DNA from: Desulfosporosinus sp.
Lineage (GTDB): Bacteria; Bacillota; Desulfitobacteriia; Desulfitobacteriales; Desulfitobacteriaceae
Direction: 5' to 3'
Assembly (NCBI GenBank): GCA_003132105.1
Contig: PKWS01000100.1
Location: 3,629-10,365 of the forward strand
Length of the DNA: 6,737 bases
Shown here one piece after another: positions 1 through 5,727 of this stretch (its first letter is position 1; each line of letters starts with the position of its first letter). The translations under genes and the position numbers were made by a program. The notes under the pieces are model-generated. The model had not been told where the DNA came from. It saw only the letters and a list, made by a program, of their open reading frames with translations, and searched no databases.

Positions 1-5
1 GGGGT

Positions 6-254
6 CTATAATACTTCATAAATTGCTTGAGAATATTCATTGAATGTGATAGGGTCTCCTCTCAGAGTTTTATCTTCATTGTAACAACAGAAGAGTAGGT
101 TAATCAAACAAATCGCTAAAAATTGCTCAAATTCTATATAAACCACGAAATCGGAAACATAGTCCTCGTATAGAAATTGATTCATTTGTAAGGGAAATGT
201 AGCAATAACTTGAGAAAACCTCGAAAAAAGAAGAGACGGCAAGTTTATAGCCAC
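6..254 (-). pseudogene. Weak open frame, possible C-terminal remnant of a regulator
   Basis: An 82-codon frame that I do not recognise with confidence. It would have to start at a GTG that touches its only purine-rich stretch (AGAGG with no spacer), and an in-frame TAA lies a few codons further upstream, so it cannot be longer. The internal ATG at 183-185 has no ribosome binding site. The start also lies inside the terminator of the neighbouring rhodanese gene. The last 30 or so residues (ending in GDPITFNEYSQAIYEVL) loosely resemble the end of a TetR-type regulator, which is why I record it as a possible decayed fragment rather than discard it. It could equally be a chance frame in AT-rich DNA. 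Confidence 0.18.
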
Positions 255-263
255 CTCTTCTTT
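224..263 (-). terminator. Rho-independent terminator of the tandem rhodanese gene
   Basis: AAAGAAGAG at 227-235 is a perfect inverted match to CTCTTCTTT at 255-263. GGC (238-240) and GCC (250-252) can extend the stem across a small internal loop. Read on the minus strand, the hairpin runs directly into a T tract (the A run at 224-229), which is the form expected of an intrinsic terminator. It begins 38 bases past the stop codon of the minus-strand rhodanese gene. The plus-strand side lacks a comparable T run, so it looks one-directional. Confidence 0.6.
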
Positions 264-301
264 ATCTTATAAAATTCTTCTGTTTCTGATGTTAAACATA
301 G

Positions 302-1291
302 TTATTTGACAACTTCGTAAGATTTGTCAGCACTCCACCCTTTGCTAAAGCCATCCATACCGAATCCAAAATTCAGACTCTTTGTGGTGATGCCAAAGAT
401 ATTAAGCAAGGAGTCTACTTGTGCAGCCGTTTGTCCGGTATAACAATAGACAACGGCAGTTTTGCCGGTGCTTTTGTCCTTGATAGAATCGAGGTTTTTC
501 GCGACATCAGGACCGTAGGGGATATTCACCGCGCCTTTAATGTGGCCTTTGGCGAAATCTACTGCTTTGCGAACATCAACAAGGTAGTACTTATCAGGCT
601 GATTAGCTAGGGCATCTTTCATAACCGGGAGATCAATCTTATAGGAGTCTTTCGGGACTTCATTAAAATACTTTTGGACTGCCACATCAATTGCTTTGCT
701 ATTAGTAGCAACCGCGGGAGCCGTCGGCATTGCTGTCGCTTCTGTTACAGTCGGATACTTTTGGCCCAACCATCCTCTGGTTTCAAAGCCTACAGTACCA
801 CTGCCACCCATTCCAGAGTTTAAGGAGAGGGTCTTGATTCCGGCAACGTTGAGAAGAGAATCTGCTTGCCCAGCGGTCTGTCCGGTATAGCAAGCAACGA
901 TTAACGTTTTGTCTTTGGCGATTGCACGAATGCTATCAAGGTTATTGGCGATATCTGCGCCATAGGGTACGTTAATAGCTCCCTTGATATGCCCAAGAGC
1001 ATAAGCATCTGCTTTACGAATATCCAATATTACGTATTTATCAGGGGTTTTATCGAGCTCATCCTTCAAATCTTTCTCAGCGATTTTATAGGAATTTGTA
1101 ACCTTAGAACCAATGTCATTGAAGTAAGTTTCAAGAGCCGATTTAATTGCTTTTGATGAGTCTTCCGATGAAGTTGCTGCTGGTGTATTTGACGGAGGAG
1201 TGGCAACAGGCTGTGCTTGACCGCAACCAGTAACAAAAAGGCCGATAATCAGGAAGAGGGATAAGAAGGGAAATAATTTTCTTTTACGCAT
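302..1291 (-). CDS. Lipoprotein with two tandem rhodanese (sulfurtransferase) domains
   Basis: A 329-residue exported sulfurtransferase, probably anchored to the outer face of the cytoplasmic membrane. Residues 1-23 form a lipoprotein signal (basic MRKRK, hydrophobic core, lipobox VTG-Cys23), followed by a Pro/Ala/Thr/Ser linker to about residue 46. Rhodanese domain 1 spans about 47-180 with active loop CYTGQTA (Cys134); domain 2 spans about 198-320 with the same loop (Cys283). Both keep the D-[IV]-R-K and GHIKGA-N-PYG motifs. By hand, the two align without gaps over about 97 residues at roughly 55-60% identity, indicating internal duplication. The only cysteines are 23, 134 and 283. The start at 1291 is chosen because AAAGGA sits 8-9 bases upstream; the longer frame to 1360 would precede the signal peptide and has no such site. 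The gene is transcribed away from the molybdoenzyme operon. Family members move sulfane sulfur (thiosulfate, polysulfide) to an acceptor; by analogy with Wolinella Sud, supplying the neighbouring reductase is the likely role, but this is inferred. Confidence 0.9.
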   Translation of the reverse strand: MRKRKLFPFLSLFLIIGLFVTGCGQAQPVATPPSNTPAATSSEDSSKAIKSALETYFNDIGSKVTNSYKIAEKDLKDELDKTPDKYVILDIRKADAYALGHIKGAINVPYGADIANNLDSIRAIAKDKTLIVACYTGQTAGQADSLLNVAGIKTLSLNSGMGGSGTVGFETRGWLGQKYPTVTEATAMPTAPAVATNSKAIDVAVQKYFNEVPKDSYKIDLPVMKDALANQPDKYYLVDVRKAVDFAKGHIKGAVNIPYGPDVAKNLDSIKDKSTGKTAVVYCYTGQTAAQVDSLLNIFGITTKSLNFGFGMDGFSKGWSADKSYEVVK

Positions 1292-1361
1292 GTAAATCAT
1301 CCTTTCAAATTTTAGTAAAACCAAGTTTATAATAGTATATATTTGAAACATTCTCTGCATA

Positions 1362-1383
1362 TGTGAAAAATCCTTCTATCACA
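1362..1383. promoter_or_regulatory. Inverted repeat TGTGA-N12-TCACA, candidate operator
   Basis: TGTGA at 1362-1366 and its reverse complement TCACA at 1379-1383 are separated by 12 bases, giving a 22-base dyad of about two helical turns, 71 bases upstream of the tandem rhodanese start. The half-sites match those of CRP-type regulators, but the CRP spacer is 6 bases, so this is not a standard CRP/FNR box. In DNA this AT-rich, a 5+5 dyad can occur by chance. Confidence 0.25.
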
Positions 1384-1508
1384 AATATAATAGCTATAAA
1401 AAAGATGAATACAGTTATAACATTAAAATCTAAGAGCGTTAAAAAATAGTTGCAGGAGAGAACATGCCACTTGAAGAATAATATATACATACAATAACCT
1501 TGAGAATT

Positions 1509-1536
1509 AGACAAAGGGGGGTCTCGCAAAGACAAA
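1509..1536 (+). repeat. Direct repeat AGACAAA-N14-AGACAAA upstream of the promoter
   Basis: Two exact copies of AGACAAA (1509-1515 and 1530-1536) are offset by 21 bases, close to two turns of the helix. A GTCT at 1521-1524 between them could pair with either AGAC. The second copy ends 12 bases before the candidate -35 box at 1549. Same-face direct repeats just upstream of a weak -35 box are typical of activator sites, for example response regulators. No regulator gene lies in the window, so the binding protein is unknown. Confidence 0.3.
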
Positions 1537-1548
1537 ATCAGCGCTTCG

Positions 1549-1576
1549 TTGCAGATAAGCTTGTGAAGTTTATAAT
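1549..1576 (+). promoter_or_regulatory. Candidate sigma-A-type promoter for the second rhodanese gene
   Basis: A perfect TATAAT at 1571-1576 is preceded, after 16 bases, by TTGCAG at 1549-1554, a weak -35 box that matches only its TTG. Transcription would start near 1583, leaving a leader of about 75 bases before the TTG start codon at 1658. The poor -35 box fits a promoter needing an activator. If no terminator acts before 2339, this promoter could also drive the reductase genes. Confidence 0.45.
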
Positions 1577-1594
1577 TAATTAGAGGTTTTTCTG

Positions 1595-1640
1595 TAATAA
1601 TTGAAGAACATGTTTATAGACATGTAGGAACTAATTATTA
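1595..1640 (+). repeat. Nested inverted repeat in the predicted leader
   Basis: The outer arms TAATAATT (1595-1602) and AATTATTA (1633-1640) are perfect complements. Inside them ACATGTTTATAGACATGT (1608-1625) is an 18-base near-palindrome. Together they can fold into one long hairpin with a 5/7-base internal loop. It ends two bases before the ribosome binding site at 1643-1649 and is not followed by a T run, so it is not a terminator. It could be a protein operator in DNA or a leader hairpin affecting mRNA stability or ribosome access; sequence alone does not decide. Confidence 0.5.
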
Positions 1641-1642
1641 AG

Positions 1643-1649
1643 AGGAGGG
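1643..1649 (+). promoter_or_regulatory. Ribosome binding site fixing a TTG start
   Basis: AGGAGGG lies 8 bases before the TTG at 1658. The first in-frame ATG (1673) would be 23 bases away and lacks its own site, so this element decides the start of the second rhodanese gene. Confidence 0.7.
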
Positions 1650-1657
1650 CGAGAGAT

Positions 1658-2233
1658 TTGAGAGATGAGTCAATGTCAATACGGTCTCTAGGTTTGACCT
1701 TTATTTATCTATTGTTACTAGGTTTTGGCATGACTTTTTTAGTCGGCTGCGGCAATAGCCTGTCAAAGCAGGACCCGCCGAAGGCTACTGCCACCCAACC
1801 AGTCCAAGGCGTCCCCGCTGCCATGATACCGGCTACTGCCAACTTATCAACCAGTGATTTGGATGCCGCCATAAAGGATAATAAAGGGTGGCAGATAATT
1901 GACATTCGGGAATCCAGAGAATTTGCCGCAGGGCATATCAAGATGGCGCTTAATAGACCTTTGGGTGCTCTGGAGAACAACCTTGCCCAGATTAGTAAGG
2001 ACAAAGACATTGTATTGATCGATCTTAACGGTACCCGCTCAGAGTCAGCGTGGCAGGTTCTGATAAAGAAAGGCTATGACCCAAACAAAGTTAAAGTCTT
2101 AACCGGGGGCATGCTGCAGTGGAACGGGATAGTCAGCGCAGCAGGTAGCAACAGCAGCGGCGAAAATAATAATAGCGGCAACACTGCTGCGACGCCTAAG
2201 CCTGAGGTCGCTGGAGTTGTAGGCGGCTGTTAA
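1658..2233 (+). CDS. Rhodanese-fold lipoprotein lacking the catalytic Cys, with C-terminal Gly-Gly-Cys
   Basis: A 191-residue exported lipoprotein. The signal runs to a lipobox LVG-Cys31, followed by a low-complexity linker to about residue 57. A single rhodanese domain covers about 58-160, with I-D-I-R (81-84), GHIK (92-95) and the closing GGMLQWNG (150-157). The active loop reads DLNGTRS (122-128): Asp122 stands where the catalytic Cys of a C-x-x-G-x-R-[ST] loop belongs, so it cannot form the usual persulfide. After the domain comes a Gly/Ser/Asn/Pro-rich tail of about 30 residues ending in VVGGC (Cys191). Cys31 is lipidated, so Cys191 is the only free thiol. The start is the TTG at 1658, set by AGGAGGG 8 bases upstream. 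It is followed after 105 bases, with no terminator seen, by the reductase operon, so it is probably cotranscribed with it or co-regulated. Its role is unknown: polysulfide binding, or sulfur carriage on the tail Cys, are inferences. Confidence 0.85.
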   Translation: MRDESMSIRSLGLTFIYLLLLGFGMTFLVGCGNSLSKQDPPKATATQPVQGVPAAMIPATANLSTSDLDAAIKDNKGWQIIDIRESREFAAGHIKMALNRPLGALENNLAQISKDKDIVLIDLNGTRSESAWQVLIKKGYDPNKVKVLTGGMLQWNGIVSAAGSNSSGENNNSGNTAATPKPEVAGVVGGC

Positions 2234-2267
2234 AAATATTTGAGTGTATTCCAGAGGTAGGCCATTC

Positions 2268-2296
2268 TTGATCATATTCCACGGTGGAATGAAAAT
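2268..2296 (+). promoter_or_regulatory. Possible promoter ahead of the molybdoenzyme gene
   Basis: TTGATC (2268-2273) and GAAAAT (2291-2296) are 17 bases apart, each matching four of six consensus positions. This is a weak promoter on sequence alone. What makes it worth listing is that the palindrome at 2276-2290 fills almost the whole spacer, the placement expected of a repressor or MerR-type operator. Confidence 0.25.
2276..2290 (+). repeat. 15-base palindrome ATTCCACGGTGGAAT
   Basis: ATTCCAC and GTGGAAT are perfect inverted copies around a single central G, 48 bases before the start of the molybdoenzyme gene. A second copy of TATTCCA lies upstream at 2247-2253 (the other is 2275-2281), so TGGAAT at 2285-2290 could pair with either copy in RNA. 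There is no T run after it, so it is not an intrinsic terminator. Candidate operator or small leader structure. Confidence 0.4.
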
Positions 2297-2338
2297 GGGC
2301 TAACAAGAACAGTTTTCAACTTGAATGGAGGGGAAACT

Positions 2339-4585
2339 ATGAAACGAAGAAATTTCTTAAAGGGTCTACTATATGGAACAGGCGGTACCATGGCGGTCAT
2401 GGGTGGGCTCGGAACCTTTAATAACTTGGACCCTCTCAAAGCTGAGGCTGCAAGTAAGGATATTGCAACGACTGTTTTTTCTTCATGTGAAATGTGTAGA
2501 AACCAATGCCCCATTGCCGTTAAAGTTAAAGACGGGAAGGTCTTCAAAATTGAGGGTCATCCCAATGATACGGCTTTCGGTGGCGTAATCTGTGCTAGAG
2601 GAAATGCAGGCCCGTCACTTCTTTATGACCCACAACGGATTAAGAAGCCGATGATTCGTACCGGTGAACGGGGTGAAGGCAAGTTCAAAGAAGTCAGTTG
2701 GGATGAAGCATACACCTATATAGCGGATAAATTATATAAGGTTAAGGATCAATACGGCGGGGAAGCGATCGCCTTAGCTAGCCGTAAAGGACCCTATGAT
2801 TGGTTTTTCCGGTCGATTGGTAAGGCTCTGGGTTCCCCTAATGTGTTTTCACATGAAGCAACCTGTCCAATGACTCGTTCCGTGGCCTTAGACACTACCT
2901 TTGGGACTGAAGCGATTGCCGCTGATTATGGCAATGCCAAGTATCTTATCTCCATTGGACGAAACTGGTTTGAGGGAATTCACGTTGCTCAGACCAGAGC
3001 AGTTTCCAAAGCGCTTAGCAATGGGGCTAAACTTGTAGTACTCGATCCGCGTTTTAGTATTACTGCCTCAAAAGGAGAATGGCTTCCGATCAAAGGCGCC
3101 ACTGATTTGGCCTTTGTCATGGCCATGGCCAATATCATGATTCAGGAGAAGCTCTATGATCAAGACTTTATCTCCCAATATACGGAGGGTTTCGATAAAT
3201 GGGCCGAAGAGGTTAAAGATAAAACTCCGGAGTGGGCAGAGAAAGAAACTGGAATTTCCAAAGACAAAATCATTCGGATAACCAGGGAGTTTGCTGCTGC
3301 AAAACCTAAAGCTATCTTAGACTTTGGCTGGCGCACGGCTTATACAACGAATGACTATCAACTGCGTCGTGCGATTATGATCGTTAATATGATGATTGGA
3401 AACTTTGAAGTTCCGGGGGGATATTATCTAAACAAACCGGCAAGTGTCTTGAAAAGTTTCCCTGATCAAGCTGGTTACGCTAAAGGGTTAGGGAGTATAA
3501 AGCAACCAAGTTTTCCCAAGGTTGCCAAGGGGCGAATTGATGGAACAGGCGTTAAAGGCACGCCGGGTCAAATCATTCCTGCTTATGATGGGGCCGTCGG
3601 ATCAATTATTGAGAGCATCTTAACTGAAAAACCATACCCTATCAAAGCGTGGCTTGTTCATCGTTTTAATCCCTATATATCGATCACGGGAAGCCCAAGG
3701 ATCATAGAGGCGTTCAAAAAACTTGACCTTTTGGTAACCTGTGATGTCTATATGACGGACACCGCCTATTATTCTGATGTGGTATTACCTGAATGCACAT
3801 ATTTAGAACGTTTTGAACCCATTTTTGATATGTCAGGGTTAACGCCTAAATATGTTATCAGACAACCTGCTGTACCGATTGTTTATCCGGATACAAAACC
3901 ATACTGGCAGATTTATAAAGAACTCGGGGAAAAGATGGGTATTGGCGAATATTTTCAATTCAAGGATATGGAAGACTATCTAACTCAACAACTCACCCCT
4001 ACTGGTCTAACCTTAGCTCAAATGAAGGAAAAAGGAGTTTGGACTCCTCCAGGGATGAAAGCGTTCTATGTTCGAGCAAATGATGCCAAAGCATCCTTGG
4101 ATAACGTTTTGGCGAACCAAAGCAAAAAGATCGAGATATTCTCGAAAGAGGTTGAAGAAGCAACAAAACAAGGTGTGCCCAAATACGTTAGTCATCCTCA
4201 ACCGGAAGAGGGAAAGTTTCGTTTTGTCCAGGGTAAAGTAGCAGTTCACACGAACGCAGGAACGGCGAATGTCCCAATACTGAACGAGTTAATGCCGACA
4301 AATTCATTGTGGATGAATACAGTAAGCTGTACAAAACTGGGCTTGAAAGATGGAGATGACATTGTTATTTCCTCTGGTAAATATGAGCAAAAGGGCAAAT
4401 TGAAGATGACCGAAGGAATTCGGCCGGATACTGTTTTCTGTTATCACGGTTTTGGACGAATTTCACCTGATCTTAAAAGAGCCTTTGGCAAGGGTATTAA
4501 TGATAATTACTTAATTCTTAATGAAATTGGGGAAGTCGGCAATACCGTTACCTCTACGACTTTCGTAACTGTCCGGAAAGCTTAA
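2339..4585 (+). CDS. psrA: Tat-exported molybdopterin oxidoreductase catalytic subunit, polysulfide/thiosulfate reductase type
   Basis: The 748-residue catalytic subunit of a DMSO-reductase-superfamily enzyme. Residues 1-37 are a Tat signal (KRRNFLKG with the twin Arg at 3-4, hydrophobic stretch, likely AEA cleavage after 37). The N-terminal [4Fe-4S] motif is C50-x2-C53-x3-C57-x27-C85. The expected Mo ligand is Cys176 in SHEATCPMTRS, as in PsrA/PhsA; formate dehydrogenases have SeCys/Cys in a different context. RTGERGEGKFKEVSWDEA (107-124) is typical of this branch. The dinucleotide-binding C-terminal domain lies from about 630. Length matches PsrA/PhsA (about 750-765). The ATG at 2339 is chosen because GGAGGGG lies 5 bases upstream and the Tat signal begins there; an earlier in-frame TTG at 2321 precedes that site. 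It carries bis-PGD molybdenum and would act outside the membrane, folded in the cytoplasm with the chaperone encoded next. Rhodanese neighbours favour a sulfur substrate (polysulfide, sulfur or thiosulfate); tetrathionate or selenate remain possible. The symbol reflects the family, not a proven substrate. Confidence 0.9.
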   Translation: MKRRNFLKGLLYGTGGTMAVMGGLGTFNNLDPLKAEAASKDIATTVFSSCEMCRNQCPIAVKVKDGKVFKIEGHPNDTAFGGVICARGNAGPSLLYDPQRIKKPMIRTGERGEGKFKEVSWDEAYTYIADKLYKVKDQYGGEAIALASRKGPYDWFFRSIGKALGSPNVFSHEATCPMTRSVALDTTFGTEAIAADYGNAKYLISIGRNWFEGIHVAQTRAVSKALSNGAKLVVLDPRFSITASKGEWLPIKGATDLAFVMAMANIMIQEKLYDQDFISQYTEGFDKWAEEVKDKTPEWAEKETGISKDKIIRITREFAAAKPKAILDFGWRTAYTTNDYQLRRAIMIVNMMIGNFEVPGGYYLNKPASVLKSFPDQAGYAKGLGSIKQPSFPKVAKGRIDGTGVKGTPGQIIPAYDGAVGSIIESILTEKPYPIKAWLVHRFNPYISITGSPRIIEAFKKLDLLVTCDVYMTDTAYYSDVVLPECTYLERFEPIFDMSGLTPKYVIRQPAVPIVYPDTKPYWQIYKELGEKMGIGEYFQFKDMEDYLTQQLTPTGLTLAQMKEKGVWTPPGMKAFYVRANDAKASLDNVLANQSKKIEIFSKEVEEATKQGVPKYVSHPQPEEGKFRFVQGKVAVHTNAGTANVPILNELMPTNSLWMNTVSCTKLGLKDGDDIVISSGKYEQKGKLKMTEGIRPDTVFCYHGFGRISPDLKRAFGKGINDNYLILNEIGEVGNTVTSTTFVTVRKA

Positions 4586-4588
4586 TTT

Positions 4589-5170
4589 ATGGACAAAAGC
4601 ATGATTGCAGAACTATATTTGTCTTTTGCAGCAATTTTTCAAAGACCAAACCAAGATGTTTCCGATCATTTAGAAGAGTTTATTGACCTCTGGTCTGAAG
4701 TAATTCCAGAAATAGACGAATTGGTTCAGAAATTGAGTGCCTTCTGTCATCAATTTCCACCGGGGGAACAGCGGCTAAATGCTTTATGGGAACACTATAT
4801 TCCACTGTTTGAAACGGGTTCAGTTGAAGCCTCCCCTTATGCCTCTGTTTATTTTGGGGAAGAAGGTTTAGTTCTAGGTAAAGAAGCTTTTGATGTTAAA
4901 CAATTCTATGCAACTTGTGGGTATGCAATGGGAGAAGAAAGTGTGGAACTTCCTGACCATTTAGCGGTTGAATTAGAGTTCTGTGCGTTGCTAGCCCGAA
5001 ATGGACAAGATGAAGCGTTAAAAGATTTTGAAAAAAGGCATTTAACTCCTTTCCTGACTAGTATTTTACCGAGGATTAAGAATTCTTATCGTCCGGTTTA
5101 CTCTGAGGTTGCCACTATTCTTGAAGTTAGACAGCTTAATTTACAGAAAGAGGGTGATTTTGTTGGCTAA
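4589..5170 (+). CDS. TorD/DmsD-family chaperone for molybdoenzyme maturation
   Basis: A 193-residue cytoplasmic chaperone predicted to bind the Tat signal of the preceding catalytic subunit and hold it until cofactor insertion is complete. It is all-helical in character and carries family signatures: YIPLFETG (70-77), SPYASVY (82-88) and the diagnostic LPDHLAVELEF (121-131), followed by H151-L-T-P-F. Length is normal for the family. The start at 4589 is 3 bases after the previous stop; its GGAAAG ribosome site lies inside the end of that gene, 8 bases upstream. The ATG four codons later (4601) is an alternative. The placement between catalytic and iron-sulfur subunit genes suggests coupled translation, and its last 8 bases overlap the next gene. 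Confidence 0.85.
   Translation: MDKSMIAELYLSFAAIFQRPNQDVSDHLEEFIDLWSEVIPEIDELVQKLSAFCHQFPPGEQRLNALWEHYIPLFETGSVEASPYASVYFGEEGLVLGKEAFDVKQFYATCGYAMGEESVELPDHLAVELEFCALLARNGQDEALKDFEKRHLTPFLTSILPRIKNSYRPVYSEVATILEVRQLNLQKEGDFVG
5149..5154 (+). promoter_or_regulatory. Ribosome binding site fixing the TTG start of the iron-sulfur subunit
   Basis: AGAGGG lies inside the end of the chaperone gene, 8 bases before the TTG at 5163. It supports a start that gives MAKKYSMIINLGKC and argues against the longer in-frame opening near 5109. The adjacent TTG at 5160 is the nearest alternative. Confidence 0.55.
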
Positions 5171-5726
5171 AAAGTATTCCATGATCATTAACCTTGGGAA
5201 GTGTATTGGCTGTCAGGCGTGTACAGTCGCTTGTAAGTTCCAAAATAATGTACCAGAGGGACAGTATAGAACGAAAACTCTCACAGATGGGCTGAAGGGG
5301 GCCTATCCTAATGTTTCGGCATTTTTCACAAAAGAAGCCTGTCAAATGTGTCAAAAGGCGCCCTGTGTCAGTGTTTGTCCGACAAAGGCTTCTCACTACA
5401 ATAAAGACGGAGTGGTCTTAGTTGATGTTGATAAGTGTGTGGGGTGCAAGTATTGTATGACTGCCTGCCCCTATGATGCTCGTTTTCTTAATAAGGAAAC
5501 AGGTGCGGCTGACAAATGCACATTCTGTTACGAATTAAAGGTTTCTAAAGGGGAAAAACCGGCTTGTGTTTCAACCTGCGTCGGCGGTGCTTTAATCTTT
5601 GGCGACCTTAATGATCCGGCTAGTGAAGCCACTCTGTTCTTGGCAAAACACAAAGGAGAGGTTCGTAAACCAGAGTTAGGCACCCACCCAAGTGTTTATT
5701 ACATTTATGAAGGGGTGGTGAAGTAA
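5163..5726 (+). CDS. psrB: Four-cluster [4Fe-4S] ferredoxin subunit of the molybdoenzyme
   Basis: A 187-residue electron-transfer subunit of the PsrB/PhsB/DmsB family. Sixteen cysteines fall in four groups: C14, C17, C20, C24; C60, C63, C68, C72; C92, C95, C98, C102; and C119, C122, C135, C139. This is the full set for four [4Fe-4S] clusters, with no ligand lost. It has no signal peptide; family members are carried out by the Tat system in complex with the catalytic subunit, so it should also sit on the outer face. It links the membrane quinol oxidase subunit to the catalytic subunit. The start is a TTG overlapping the chaperone stop by 8 bases, so the two genes are probably translationally coupled. 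The next gene starts one base after its stop. Confidence 0.92.
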   Translation: MAKKYSMIINLGKCIGCQACTVACKFQNNVPEGQYRTKTLTDGLKGAYPNVSAFFTKEACQMCQKAPCVSVCPTKASHYNKDGVVLVDVDKCVGCKYCMTACPYDARFLNKETGAADKCTFCYELKVSKGEKPACVSTCVGGALIFGDLNDPASEATLFLAKHKGEVRKPELGTHPSVYYIYEGVVK

Positions 5727-5727
5727 G

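Larger units (their letters stand above)
1292..1657. other. Divergent intergenic region between the two rhodanese genes
   Basis: This 366-base AT-rich stretch separates two divergently transcribed lipoprotein genes. I see no protein-coding gene in it. The right half holds a good promoter candidate, paired direct repeats upstream of it and a nested inverted repeat in the predicted leader, each listed separately. The left half must carry the minus-strand promoter. TATACT- and TATTAT-like boxes lie near 1327-1340 (minus strand), but none is paired with a convincing -35 box, so I do not assign one. A TGTGA/TCACA inverted repeat at 1362-1383 is the clearest regulatory-looking element there. Confidence 0.6.

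Noticed and set aside
419..890. Two plus-strand frames opposite the tandem rhodanese gene (419-610 and 696-890)
   Set aside because: Antisense shadows of a well-supported gene, with no recognisable domain or ribosome site.
1305..1535. 76-codon minus-strand frame across the divergent intergenic region
   Set aside because: Starts at TTG without a ribosome site and overlaps the leader and start of the tandem rhodanese gene; composition reflects AT-rich DNA.
1292..1657. FNR or CprK box in the divergent region
   Set aside because: TTGAT-N4-ATCAA and TTAAT-N4-ATTAA were looked for; only AT-rich partial matches near 1571-1582 were found, without correct spacing.
2321..2338. Upstream TTG as start of the molybdoenzyme gene
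   Set aside because: It lies before the GGAGGGG ribosome site, and the Tat signal begins naturally at the ATG at 2339.
1705..2547. Minus-strand frames opposite the second rhodanese gene (1705-2010) and the molybdoenzyme start (2272-2547)
   Set aside because: Antisense to clear coding sequence; no family features.
4013..5396. Minus-strand frames at 4013-4249 and 5136-5396
   Set aside because: Antisense to the catalytic and iron-sulfur subunit genes; the second is opposite the conserved Cys motifs.
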